Source: Paracoccus marcusii (GTDB lineage Bacteria > Pseudomonadota > Alphaproteobacteria > Rhodobacterales > Rhodobacteraceae). From it: a DNA stretch of 44,752 nt. Shown one piece after another: positions 21,481 through 29,235 of this stretch. How positions within the stretch are numbered: position 1 is the stretch's first letter; the number at the start of each line of letters is the position of its first letter. A program made the position numbers and the translations under genes. The DNA is taken from assembly GCF_006151785.1 (NCBI RefSeq), contig NZ_VDDD01000012.1, positions 1 to 44,752 of the forward strand, in the 5' to 3' direction. The notes beneath the pieces are model-generated. The model ran no database searches, was not told the origin of the DNA, and was given only the letters and a program-made list of their open reading frames with translations.

Positions 21481-22485
21481 ATGGCTACGACCCGCCTGAG
21501 CGACGTCATCTATGGCCCGCTCTTCCTCCCCACCACCATCCAGCGCATCGCCCAGCTGTCGCGCATCCGCAACTCGCCCATCGTCTCGACCGATGCCGAG
21601 CTGCAGCGCTTCGCCAACGGTCCCGGCGACCTGGTGCAGATGCCGTTCTGGAACGATCTGACCGGCAACTCGAACGTCTCGACGGACGATCCGGCCCAGA
21701 ACGCCATCCCGAACAAGCTGACCCAGGGCCAAGACATGGCCCGCAAGATCCGCCGCAACAACGGCTGGCAGTCGGCCAACCTGGTCGCCTCGATGCTGGC
21801 GGAGGATCCGCTGGACGCCGTGGCGCAGCTGATCGCCGAGTATTGGGTGCGCGAGGAGCAGCGCATCATGGGCCTGCAGATGCGCGGCGTGTTCGCCTCG
21901 CCCGGCATGGCCGGCAACGTGCTGGACGTGGCCTCCGAGGACGGCGCCGTCACCCCGGTCCGCTTCGATGCCGAGATTGCGTCGAACGCCTATGCGCTGC
22001 TGGGTGAATACGGCACCACCCTCTCGGCCGCCCTGATGCATTCGCGAGTGTTTTTCAACCTGCGCGCCGCCCGGGCGATCGAGCGGTTCAAGGACCCGGC
22101 CACCGGCCTGGAGTTCGACACCTGGGACGGCAAGATCGTCTACGTCTCGGACCAGTGCCCCCGCGAGCCCGGCGACACCAGCGGCTTCAAGTACACCACC
22201 TACCTCTTTGGCAACGGTGCCATCGGCTACGCCGAAGCCACCGGCGAGGGTGGTCCGAAGAAGCCCGTCGAGATCGAGAGCAACGCCTCGGCCGGCAACG
22301 GTGAAGGCGTCGAGACGGTCTGGTACCGCCGGCACTGGGTCATGCACCCCCGCGGCGTGTCGTTCAGTGGCACCCCGGCCTCGGCATCGGGCGTCAACGA
22401 CACCGAGCTGGGCGGCGGCGCGAACTGGACGCGGGTCTACGATCCGAAGCTGGTCCGCATGGTCGCCGTCGTGACCAACGGTTGA
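21481..22485 (+). CDS. Major capsid protein
   Basis: 334 aa, MATTRLSDVIYGPLFLPTTI at the start, ribosome site AGGAG eight bases upstream. The order after portal and scaffold, the abundance-type codon use (near-total G/C at third positions) and stretches such as GDLVQMPFWNDLTGN and TLSAALMHSRVFFNLRAARA fit a coat protein of the HK97 or related fold. The sequence ends ANWTRVYDPKLVRMVAVVTN. No prohead protease is seen, so the protein is probably not processed by a phage-encoded protease unless the scaffold gene provides it. Confidence 0.85.
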   Translation: MATTRLSDVIYGPLFLPTTIQRIAQLSRIRNSPIVSTDAELQRFANGPGDLVQMPFWNDLTGNSNVSTDDPAQNAIPNKLTQGQDMARKIRRNNGWQSANLVASMLAEDPLDAVAQLIAEYWVREEQRIMGLQMRGVFASPGMAGNVLDVASEDGAVTPVRFDAEIASNAYALLGEYGTTLSAALMHSRVFFNLRAARAIERFKDPATGLEFDTWDGKIVYVSDQCPREPGDTSGFKYTTYLFGNGAIGYAEATGEGGPKKPVEIESNASAGNGEGVETVWYRRHWVMHPRGVSFSGTPASASGVNDTELGGGANWTRVYDPKLVRMVAVVTNG

Positions 22486-22539
22486 GGGCAGGGGCCTCGG
22501 CCCCTGCGTCTTCCCCTTTCAGAGACACGGAGAAGCATC

Positions 22540-23073
22540 ATGGACACCCATGACAACGACCCGCTGCTTGCCGAGGCCATCGCGCGCCGCAACGAGAGCC
22601 GGGCGATGATCCTGCAGTCGCGCGCCCAAGCCGGCGGCACGGCAATGGACCGAATGGCCGACGCGTTCAGCAAGATGGCCGATCAGGCGACCGCCGAGGC
22701 CCGCAAGTCGGCCGAGGCCGCGGACAAGGTCGAGCCGGTGCGCCCCGACCCCGAGGGCACCGCCCGCCTGCTGGCGGACAGCGAGGGCAACTTCGCGCCC
22801 AACGCCGAGGTCGCGGCCACCGGCGGCACCGGCATCAAGGCCAGCAACACCAATGTCGAGACCGGCAAGCCCGCGACCAGCGCGGACGAGGCAGGCGAGG
22901 CCATCACCGAGGGCGCGCAGGCCATCATCGGCGACCAGCTGGTTGGCGACGACCTCGACACCCTGTCCGACGAGGATCTTCGCGCGCGCTACCAGGACGT
23001 GCTGGGCGAGAAGCCCCACCACGCCGCGGGCCGCGCGACGATGATCGCGCGCATCGCCGACAAGCAGGGCTGA
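22540..23073 (+). CDS. Head-associated protein with C-terminal HeH-like module
   Basis: 177 aa starting MDTHDNDPLLAEAIARRNES. The N-terminal 70 residues are an Ala-rich coiled coil, the middle (about 75-120) is Gly/Ala/Thr-rich and flexible, and the end (LSDEDLRARYQDVLGEKPHH, AAGRATMIARIADKQG) resembles the helix-extension-helix modules found at the C-termini of phage head proteins. Position between capsid and connector suggests a head-completion or decoration role. No catalytic residues seen. Confidence 0.65.
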   Translation: MDTHDNDPLLAEAIARRNESRAMILQSRAQAGGTAMDRMADAFSKMADQATAEARKSAEAADKVEPVRPDPEGTARLLADSEGNFAPNAEVAATGGTGIKASNTNVETGKPATSADEAGEAITEGAQAIIGDQLVGDDLDTLSDEDLRARYQDVLGEKPHHAAGRATMIARIADKQG

Positions 23074-23131
23074 TCTTCGGTGCGGGGCTGGCCGGTCTAG
23101 CCCCCATCCAAAGCACAGCGGAGGCAGGCAC

Positions 23132-23548
23132 ATGCTCAGCTACACCGTCCCGGCCGTCACCCAAGCCGAGGCCACCGACTACACCAGCGCGGCAGGCGTC
23201 ACCCCGCAGCCGGGCGCGACCGACCTGATCCGTGGCCAGCGCTACATCGCCGCGCGCTTCAACAGCCGGTGGCTGTCTGAGTGGGAGGACGACGTGGTCC
23301 CGGAGGCGGTCAAGCACGCCATCATCGAGGCGGCGGTCATCGAGACCCGCACGCCCGGTGTCCTGTCGCCCGTCTCGACCCCGGCCACCGACAAGGTGCT
23401 GGTCGGCGCGGGCAAGCTGACCTGGGAGCGTGTCAGGGGTGCGTCCGGGCCCGATGCCTACATGCCCCGCTCGGCGATCATCGACGGGCTTCTGGCAGGG
23501 CTGGTGCGGTCCGCCATGGGTGGTGTGTCGTTTCTCATGAGGGCCTGA
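23132..23548 (+). CDS. Head-tail adaptor, DnaT-like family
   Basis: 138 aa starting MLSYTVPAVTQAEATDYTSA. Helical; segments RGQRYIAARFNSRWLSEWED and KHAIIEAAVIETRTPGVLSP match the family annotated as DnaT-like ssDNA-binding protein, which structurally behaves as the adaptor that plugs onto the portal (gp6-like). Since it is two genes after the capsid in the connector cluster, the adaptor role is more likely than DNA replication. The end (SAIIDGLLAGLVRSAMGGVS) carries a hydrophobic helix. Confidence 0.75.
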   Translation: MLSYTVPAVTQAEATDYTSAAGVTPQPGATDLIRGQRYIAARFNSRWLSEWEDDVVPEAVKHAIIEAAVIETRTPGVLSPVSTPATDKVLVGAGKLTWERVRGASGPDAYMPRSAIIDGLLAGLVRSAMGGVSFLMRA

Positions 23549-23581
23549 CCGGCTCGGTTTTTCTCACAGTTCGGGGGGCAC

Positions 23582-23992
23582 ATGGCTGATATCGTTCAAT
23601 TGCAGCAGCCGCAGCCGATGACATGGGTCTGCGAGTGCGGCTGCTCGACCTTCACCCTGCTGTCGGATGGAACAGCGCAATGCGCGGGCTGCGATGCAGA
23701 CCATGAGGCGCTCGGCTCCGGTTGGCTGGACAGATCGAAGGATCGCCGCACTCTCTATGAGGAGGCCGACACGTTCACGGATGTCCAAGGCAATGGGTCC
23801 ACCATCTTTGCCCGCCGCCGCATCGCGCGGATCGCTGCAGATGAGGACGCTGCTATGATCGTTGTCGCGAAAGAGGATGGCAGGATTTCGGCATGGTCAA
23901 TTGCTGAGACCGAGGACCAGGTCGCGTGGGCGCACAAAAAGCTGACCCAAGCTGCAGATCTTATCGGTCGAAAGGATGTGTCCAATGGCTGA
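23582..23992 (+). CDS. Zinc-ribbon-like hypothetical protein in the connector cluster
   Basis: 136 aa, MADIVQLQQPQPMTWVCECG at the start. Cys residues in CECGCSTFTLLSDGTAQCAG and CDADH form a small zinc ribbon in the first 45 residues. The remainder is one alpha/beta unit (AAMIVVAKEDGRISAWSIAE). It is unusual to have a zinc ribbon inside a head-tail connector block. Composition is slightly lower in GC than the flanking genes. The stop overlaps the next start by 8 bases. Confidence 0.65.
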   Translation: MADIVQLQQPQPMTWVCECGCSTFTLLSDGTAQCAGCDADHEALGSGWLDRSKDRRTLYEEADTFTDVQGNGSTIFARRRIARIAADEDAAMIVVAKEDGRISAWSIAETEDQVAWAHKKLTQAADLIGRKDVSNG

Positions 23993-24335
23993 GGACTGGC
24001 AGGCCATTGCAGCCGAGGTGGCGGAGGTGCTCGGCGATGTCGGACACACCGCTACCCTCCTGCGACCGACCTTCACGGGCCCCGATCATGACCGGCAGCC
24101 CGGGCCCGATCTACCGATCCCGGTCAGGCTGCTGGGCGACACGCTGGCACTGGGTCTGGTGAACGGAACTGCCATCCAGGCCGGCGACCGGCGCGAGATG
24201 ATGGCGGCCGAGGGCACCACGCCCACGCCCGCCGACCGCCTGCGCATCGGCACAACCAGCTATGCCATCATCCGTGCCGAGCCGTTCGCACCTGGTGGGG
24301 AGGCAGTGTACTTCGACCTGATCCTGAGGGCCTGA
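23985..24335 (+). CDS. Putative head closure / connector protein, 116 aa
   Basis: Starts MAEDWQAIAAEVAEVLGDVG at the ATG overlapping the upstream stop. Small beta-rich protein with LPIPVRLLGDTLALGLVNGT and DRLRIGTTSYAIIRAEPFAP, matching the size and place of connector proteins that stopper the head after packaging. I infer the role from gene order; sequence identity is not decisive. Confidence 0.65.
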   Translation: MAEDWQAIAAEVAEVLGDVGHTATLLRPTFTGPDHDRQPGPDLPIPVRLLGDTLALGLVNGTAIQAGDRREMMAAEGTTPTPADRLRIGTTSYAIIRAEPFAPGGEAVYFDLILRA

Positions 24336-24336
24336 C

Positions 24337-25413
24337 ATGGTACGACTGCCCAAGCCCATTCAGGCGGCGCTCGATCGACTGGAGCCCGCGATCCGGAATG
24401 CCTTCATCGAGGCCATCGAGCAGGTCACCAGCGCCATCCGTCTCCAGCAGCTGGAGGACATGATCGCCGCGGGCGACATCCTCGGAGCGATCCAAGCATT
24501 GCGGCTGGAGCAGGGCTTCTTTGGGCCGCTCTATGAAGCACAGCGCCTGACGCTTCTGGAAGGCGGCGCGCTGATCATGGCCGAGGTGCCGCTGCGCAAT
24601 CCCTATGACGGCAGCAAGTTCGTGTTCAGCTTCAACGGACGCCATGACCGGGCGGAGCGATGGATCAGGGAGCAGTCGTCTCAGCTCATCACCAAGGTGA
24701 TCGAGGAGCAGAAGGAGCAGGCCCGCATCGTCATCCACGAGGCAGCCGAAGCGGGGCAGCACCCGCGCGACACCGCCCGTGCCATCGTGGGGCGCGTCAA
24801 CCGGGCCACCGGAAAGCGCGAGGGTGGTTTCATCGGTCTCGACGGTCGCCGCCGAGGCGTATACGACAAGGTCCTGGGCGGGATGACGACGCCGGAGGGT
24901 GTCCGCGACCTGGTCACTGTTCCGCGCGACGGCAAGCCGCCCTTCGTGACGCTGGAGAGCGTCAACGAGGCCACCAAGCAGCGCATCCTGCGCGCCTACC
25001 GCGCCGGGGAGGCTGTGAGCGACGCGGACATCGCCATCAGCCGCAAACAGCTCAAGAACAAGCTCCTCAAGGACCGCGGGGACACCATCGGGCGAACCGA
25101 GGCGCTGAACGGCCTGCGCGCCGGCCGGCATGAGGGCTTCGAGCAGCTGGTCGAGAGCGGCACCGTCCGACAGGATCAGGTGCGCATCCGCTGGCAAGCG
25201 ACCCTGGACGGGCGGGTGCGGGACAGTCACCGCCACCTGCACGACCAAACGATCAGGATCGGCGAGTTCTTCAGTCCTGCCCCGGGCGTCTTCATGCAGT
25301 ATCCCGGCGACCTGCAGCACAGCCCCGGCAACCCGAAAGGGCTGGCAGCGAACGTTATCCAGTGCCGCTGCCTTGCTGTGTACCGGATCAAGTCGGACCT
25401 ATTAAAAGACTAG
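24337..25413 (+). CDS. Mu F-like head morphogenesis protein (minor capsid)
   Basis: 358 aa. The C-terminal half carries the phage Mu gpF/SPP1 gp7 domain: IGRTEALNGLRAGRHEGFEQ, RIRWQATLDGRVRDSHRHLH, GEFFSPAPGVFMQYPGDLQH and the closing NVIQCRCLAVYRI, where the conserved RTE, DGxVR and CRC elements are visible. The N-terminal part (MVRLPKPIQAALDRLEPAIR) is helical. These proteins are minor head components needed for early assembly or DNA exit. Coupled closely to the connector gene, 1 base after its stop. Confidence 0.85.
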   Translation: MVRLPKPIQAALDRLEPAIRNAFIEAIEQVTSAIRLQQLEDMIAAGDILGAIQALRLEQGFFGPLYEAQRLTLLEGGALIMAEVPLRNPYDGSKFVFSFNGRHDRAERWIREQSSQLITKVIEEQKEQARIVIHEAAEAGQHPRDTARAIVGRVNRATGKREGGFIGLDGRRRGVYDKVLGGMTTPEGVRDLVTVPRDGKPPFVTLESVNEATKQRILRAYRAGEAVSDADIAISRKQLKNKLLKDRGDTIGRTEALNGLRAGRHEGFEQLVESGTVRQDQVRIRWQATLDGRVRDSHRHLHDQTIRIGEFFSPAPGVFMQYPGDLQHSPGNPKGLAANVIQCRCLAVYRIKSDLLKD

Positions 25414-25471
25414 ATGGATGATTTGATTTCTTCTTAAAGTTGCGAACATCAGCAGCCAGAGGAAGGTCGTC

Positions 25472-25660
25472 ATGGAAGTACGCACTACCCGCCGGGGCAT
25501 GGACGTGAACACCGCCAAGCTCGATGCTCAGATCGTTCGCAATATTCGAGAGCGCTTGGCGGCTGGTGAGTGCGGGAAGGCGATCGCTTCCGAGTTCGAG
25601 ATTTCACAGCAACAGGTCTCCGCCATCAAGAACCGACGAAGTTGGGCTTGGGTCAAATGA
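25472..25660 (+). CDS. Stand-alone HTH protein (moron-like), 62 aa
   Basis: MEVRTTRRGMDVNTAKLDAQ begins the product, and IVRNIRERLAAGECGKAIAS followed by EFEISQQQVSAIKNRRSWAWV is a homeodomain-like helix-turn-helix of the kind appended to HNH homing endonucleases and found alone in phages. GAGGAAGG precedes the ATG. An AT-rich leader (25411-25440, GATTTGATTTCTTCTTAAAG) may hold its own promoter, and a perfect terminator follows within five bases of the stop. Promoter, one gene and terminator inserted between head and tail genes is the textbook moron layout. DNA-binding is likely; the regulated target is unknown. Confidence 0.7.
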   Translation: MEVRTTRRGMDVNTAKLDAQIVRNIRERLAAGECGKAIASEFEISQQQVSAIKNRRSWAWVK

Positions 25661-25664
25661 CGCT

Positions 25665-25689
25665 GGCCGCCTCAGGGCGGCCTTTTTTT
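25665..25689 (+). terminator. Intrinsic terminator after the HTH moron
   Basis: GGCCGCC (25665-25671) pairs with GGCGGCC (25676-25682) around a TCAG loop, followed by TTTTTTT (25683-25689). A strong rho-independent terminator; the tail genes beyond must be read by antitermination or from another promoter. Confidence 0.85.
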
Positions 25690-25702
25690 ATTGGGGTACC
25701 AC

Positions 25703-26155
25703 ATGGCAGACCGATCCTTCGCCGCCTCGATTGCGGCCTTTGCCGACAAGACCAGGGCCCAGATGCAGGCGGTCCTGTCCGAGAGCATCCAGGACGTCAT
25801 GGACATCGCGCAGACCCCGGTTGCCAATGGGGGCCGAATGCCGGTCGATGACGGCCACCTGATCAACAGCGTGGTGACTGAGCTCAACGGCTCGCAGATC
25901 GGACAGGCCAGCGATGTGGCCGATACGAGCGGGGCCAGTTCATCGGCCAACATCGCCCTGCTGGTCACCCAGATGCAGCCCGGCGACATCGCCATCATCG
26001 GATGGACCGCGGCGCACGCCATGCGCCAGCACGAGGGCTTCGTGGGCGAGGACAGCCTCGGCCGCACCTTCAACCAGGAAGGCAAGCACTGGGTCGACGC
26101 CGCCGCCGCCCAGTGGGAGCAGATCGTTGCCCGCAACGTCGAGAGGCTGAAATGA
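25703..26155 (+). CDS. HK97 gp10-like neck/tail component
   Basis: 150 aa starting MADRSFAASIAAFADKTRAQ. The pattern TPVANGGRMPVDDGHLINSV followed by a late GWTAAHAMRQHEGFVGEDSL and ending AAQWEQIVARNVERLK is that of HK97 gp10-like/Mu gpG-related minor tail proteins, which bridge connector and tail. The stop overlaps the next start (ATGA). Role assigned by family pattern and order. Confidence 0.75.
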   Translation: MADRSFAASIAAFADKTRAQMQAVLSESIQDVMDIAQTPVANGGRMPVDDGHLINSVVTELNGSQIGQASDVADTSGASSSANIALLVTQMQPGDIAIIGWTAAHAMRQHEGFVGEDSLGRTFNQEGKHWVDAAAAQWEQIVARNVERLK

Positions 26156-26553
26156 GCGTCGAAGCGATCGAGGCCGCGCTGCGGGAGCGCCTGGCAGGGT
26201 TCACCGCCTTGCCCAAGGCATGGCCCAATGAGGACTTCGACCCCAAAGCGCCGGGCAACATGCCCTATGTTTCCTGCGATCTGGTGAAGGCTGCGACCAC
26301 CGACCAGACGCTGGCCGCCACGGCACCGGAGATGGTCGGCCGCCTGATCGTGACAGTGGTGGTCGCCAAGGGCTCCACGTCCCGCCCGGCCAACCGTCAT
26401 GCCGATACCATCGCGGCGCTGTTCCCCGCGGGCGCGCGCTTCGCGGCAGGCAGCCAGATGATCACCATCACCCAGCCCCCGCACACGCGCGAGGGCATCA
26501 GCGACGGGGCTTATTGGCGCGTCCCTGTCGTGATTCCGTTTCTCGCCGCCTGA
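26152..26553 (+). CDS. Tail terminator-like protein (DUF4128 type)
   Basis: 133 aa starting MSVEAIEAALRERLAGFTAL. The pattern PYVSCDLVKAATTDQTLAAT, GRLIVTVVVAKG and YWRVPVVIPFLAA with small beta strands matches phage tail terminators (DUF4128), which cap the tail tube once its length is set. ATG overlaps the preceding stop. Codon use and position right before the tail-tube genes are consistent. Confidence 0.75.
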   Translation: MSVEAIEAALRERLAGFTALPKAWPNEDFDPKAPGNMPYVSCDLVKAATTDQTLAATAPEMVGRLIVTVVVAKGSTSRPANRHADTIAALFPAGARFAAGSQMITITQPPHTREGISDGAYWRVPVVIPFLAA

Positions 26554-26638
26554 CAGCCCGTCACGGGCCGCCTGCGGCACAACTGTCCAGCTTCACCAAC
26601 AGCCCTGACAAGGGCCCAACCAGCGAAAGGGGCCGCTC

Positions 26639-26983
26639 ATGGCCACTATTGTCAAAACGTCCATGGGCGGCCCCGGTCAGCGGCCCGTGACGGAGGTCAC
26701 CCTGACCGCAACGAACGTGCTGACCTACGAGCCCGGCACCGGCCAGGTGCTGATCCTGCGCAACCCCACGGCAGGTGCGGTGTCTCCCGTCATCGACGGA
26801 GCGGACGGGACCACCGTCAGCTACCCCGGCGCGCCGAACATCTCCGTCGCGGCGGGCTTTGCGGTCGGTGCGATCCCGGCCGGCGGCGTCGTGGCCGTCC
26901 CGCTTGATACCATCTCGGCCTACCTGCAGGGCGCCATCAACGTGACCGGCACCGGCCTCGTTGCCGTACTCCTGGGGAACTGA
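26639..26983 (+). CDS. Small structural protein, paralogous to the N-terminal domain of the 36350 tail protein
   Basis: 114 aa starting MATIVKTSMGGPGQRPVTEV. The sequence is a beta-rich single domain with VLILRNPTAGAVSPVIDGAD and VPLDTISAYLQGAINVTGTG. Residues 1-112 align without large gaps to residues 1-112 of the 864-aa protein at 36350 (sharing LTATN, LILRNPTA, FPGAP/YPGAP, IPLDT/VPLDT, GLVAVL), clearly more than half identical by eye. The domain may therefore dock on a common virion surface. Located between tail terminator and tail tube. Confidence 0.75.
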   Translation: MATIVKTSMGGPGQRPVTEVTLTATNVLTYEPGTGQVLILRNPTAGAVSPVIDGADGTTVSYPGAPNISVAAGFAVGAIPAGGVVAVPLDTISAYLQGAINVTGTGLVAVLLGN

Positions 26984-26985
26984 TC

Positions 26986-27288
26986 ATGGCGAGCATCACC
27001 AACAACACCCGTGAGGCGGTGATCCTGCCGACCGGACACACCGTGGCCCGGCTGGGCCGCCTTGAGACCACGAACGCGGTCCTGCGCAGTGCCGACAATC
27101 TCCGCACCATCACCACCATGGTCGCGGCCAGGATGATCGACATCGAGTACGACCCCGACCCGATCGAGGAAGCCGCCGAGGCCACCGCGTCGGTGATCGA
27201 TGCGCCGGACCGCAAGCCGTCTCCGCAGATCCCGCTCTCCCCCACCGAACGGGCCGCCGCGCCTGCTGAAACCAAGAAGGACGCCTGA
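26986..27288 (+). CDS. Hypothetical protein in the tail-tube block, 100 aa
   Basis: MASITNNTREAVILPTGHTV begins the product; three beta strands (TGHTVARLGRLETTNAVLR) precede a flexible acidic and Pro/Ala-rich tail (EEAAEATASVIDAPDRKPSP). The ATG follows the preceding stop by two bases. Small beta proteins between terminator and tube are common but uncharacterised. Function unknown. Confidence 0.65.
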   Translation: MASITNNTREAVILPTGHTVARLGRLETTNAVLRSADNLRTITTMVAARMIDIEYDPDPIEEAAEATASVIDAPDRKPSPQIPLSPTERAAAPAETKKDA

Positions 27289-27290
27289 TC

Positions 27291-27728
27291 ATGGCACTCA
27301 TCACCTATATCGGCGCTCTGATCGCCGTATCCGCGGGCGTTCCCGCAACCGTCGACGCAGCAGGCTTCGTCGGCAGGAACTTCACCACGGTCGGCAAGAT
27401 CACCGAGTGGGGCGAGACGGGCGACCAGTCCGAGGACGTGACCGAGACCACCCTGGCCGGGCGGACCTATCACGCCAACGGCGCCCTGGACGGCGGATCG
27501 ATCCCCTTCACCTTCCTGATCGACGGCCCCGATGCCGGGCAGACGATCCTGAAAACCGCCAACAACACCAACGACGAGGTCTCGGTCCGGATCACCGATC
27601 CCGATGGCCAGATCATCTACTACCACGGCAAGGTCGCCAACCTGCGCGACCGCGCCCGCAATGCGTCGACCATCAAGGGTCTGAGCGGCGAGTTCCGCGT
27701 CAACTCCGGGACGGTCCGCGTCGGCTGA
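27291..27728 (+). CDS. Major tail tube protein
   Basis: 145 aa starting MALITYIGALIAVSAGVPAT. The beta-sandwich pattern FVGRNFTTVGKITEWGETGD, VTETTLAGRTYHANGALDGG and SVRITDPDGQIIYYHGKVAN is that of short siphophage tail-tube proteins. The position directly before the frameshifted chaperone and tape measure genes supports the assignment. Hexameric rings of this protein would stack along the tape measure. Confidence 0.82.
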   Translation: MALITYIGALIAVSAGVPATVDAAGFVGRNFTTVGKITEWGETGDQSEDVTETTLAGRTYHANGALDGGSIPFTFLIDGPDAGQTILKTANNTNDEVSVRITDPDGQIIYYHGKVANLRDRARNASTIKGLSGEFRVNSGTVRVG

Positions 27729-27826
27729 TCCGGTCGGCCTCGGCTGATCGGTAAGGGCTGGCGATTTTCGGGTGTGTGGATCGCCAGCCCACCACCATCC
27801 AACACACCCCATGCAAAGGACGCACC

Positions 27827-28327
27827 ATGGATATTCTGAAGCAATACGACGCGCGCGGCGCGGCCGAGACCGCACGTCCGCTGGAGCTGCGCGATCAAGC
27901 TACGGGCGAAGTCATCGAGAACAGCGGCAAGCCCTGCATCGTCATGGTCAAGGGCGCATCCAGCCGCGCCGTGCAGGCCGAGCTGCGCCGCGACGAGATG
28001 GAACGGGCAAAGAAGGCCAAGGTCGCCGCCAAGACCGGCACGCAGGTTGACACGAACACTGCACAGGACATGCACGAGGCGACCGTGAAGGCCGCGCTGC
28101 GCCTGATCGTGGGCTTCGGCAACATGCAGACCACCGGCGAGGACGGCAAGGCACGCGACCTGACCGTCGAGGATGCGCCGGCGCTGCTTGACCTGAACTT
28201 CATCAGCATGGCGCACCTGATGCGCGAGAAGGACGCCGAGCACTGGACCAAGCCGAGCTTTGCCCAGCAAGTCCTGGACTTCGCCCAGGATGACGCGGAT
28301 TTTTTGGCGGCGTCCACGAAGCGCTAG
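27827..28327 (+). CDS. Tail assembly chaperone, G-type short product
   Basis: 166 aa starting [20 protein letters not shown]; ribosome site AAAGGA six bases upstream. Helical, with [20 protein letters not shown] and [20 protein letters not shown]. In lambda-like phages the short G product coats the tape measure during assembly, and a fraction of ribosomes shift to make G-T. Here the last 6 codons before the stop contain the heptamer T TTT TTG (28300-28306). The stop is at 28325-28327, so most ribosomes end here. Confidence 0.8.
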   Translation: MDILKQYDARGAAETARPLELRDQATGEVIENSGKPCIVMVKGASSRAVQAELRRDEMERAKKAKVAAKTGTQVDTNTAQDMHEATVKAALRLIVGFGNMQTTGEDGKARDLTVEDAPALLDLNFISMAHLMREKDAEHWTKPSFAQQVLDFAQDDADFLAASTKR

Positions 28328-28677
28328 TCCTCTACGCCAGACAGCTGGCATTCCTGCACGGGACGCCGAAGAGCTGGAAGGAGACCAGGCTGCAGTACGC
28401 CCGCAAGAAGGGCCGTGACGTCGACATGCCCCCCGTCGCCGCGGGGGCATACCTGATCGATGCCATGTTCCGGCTCGGCCCGGTCCGAGCGGACGTCAAC
28501 GGCACCCGAGGCGTGGACTGGACCGAGCTGGACGCCTTCGCGCGCTTGACACGGGCGATCAGCGAACCGTGGGAGGCGGAGGCACTGCACGCGATGTGCG
28601 ATGCCTATGCTTTGGAGGCCGACGAGGGCGCGGATACGCTACGAGAGCCACCATTTCCTGGGTCTTGGTGGGTCTGA
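27827..28677 (+). CDS. Tail assembly chaperone, GT-type -1 frameshift product
   Basis: join(27827..28306,28306..28677): after GAT TTT TTG the ribosome would slip back one base and continue GGC GGC GTC CAC GAA, giving 283 aa rather than 166. The second-frame portion ([20 protein letters not shown], then [20 protein letters not shown] and the end FPGSWWV) is typical of T-domain proteins of tail chaperones and has no start codon of its own near the junction (first ATG at 28426, without ribosome site). The fused form would recruit tube protein to the tape measure. Shift efficiency cannot be read from sequence. Confidence 0.78.
28300..28306 (+). other. Slippery heptamer for -1 frameshift
   Basis: TTTTTTG in the zero-frame phasing T TTT TTG. 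Both tRNAs can re-pair one base back. It lies 18 bases before the zero-frame stop (28325). No strong pseudoknot was worked out downstream. Confidence 0.75.
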
Positions 28678-29170
28678 ACTCGCACTGCCGTGCCTGATGC
28701 AACTAACATTACCATACTGCCAGAAGCTGATAGTTCGACGTAGTCTAAGTCCACACCTACGACTGCATTTGCACCAACCAAATAAGCTTCGCGCCTTAGT
28801 TCCGATAAAGCCGTCTTGCGTGCGTCGCGCATTGTGTTTTGAACAGCTCTGGACCTACCGCCGAAAATGTCGCGAGCACTGGCAAACAGATCTTTAAATA
28901 TGTTCATGCCAAAAGCACACTCAGCCGTCACGATGTCGATCCGCTCAATGATGATAAGGTCTGACGCTACTTCTGTAGTTAAAATGACCGCATCTATCTT
29001 CTCTTGATCACTGCTTGCAGTTTCATACTGAAGAATCTCTGCAGCGCGATCGGCTCCGTGCTCCTGTGTGAGCAGGTGCAAGCGCATGAATCGCTGGTTG
29101 CATGATTTACACCGCCATTGATTTGCTGGAAGAAACCGACCTCTCGTCCGCAGTCTGCGCATTCCCTCAT
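28605..29170 (-). CDS. YbjQ/UPF0145-family protein with zinc ribbon, apparently frameshifted
   Basis: Minus-strand gene convergent with the chaperone and overlapping its end by 73 bases. A good ribosome site (GGAGG, 7 bases) precedes ATG at 29170, which reads [20 protein letters not shown] and then loses frame. The other frame picks up [18 protein letters not shown] and continues through the YbjQ-like domain: [60 protein letters not shown]. Joining the two frames near 29112-29120 restores a CxxC...CxxC zinc ribbon. One base is therefore missing in this copy, or a shift occurs in translation. The YbjQ domain itself is complete. AT-rich relative to its neighbours and in reverse orientation, so a moron. 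Function of the family is not well established. Confidence 0.7.
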
Positions 29171-29235
29171 CGTCAATCCTCCACTTGCCCTGCGCCATCC
29201 TGCGGGGCTTTTGCACATGGGCCAAGGATAAACAA

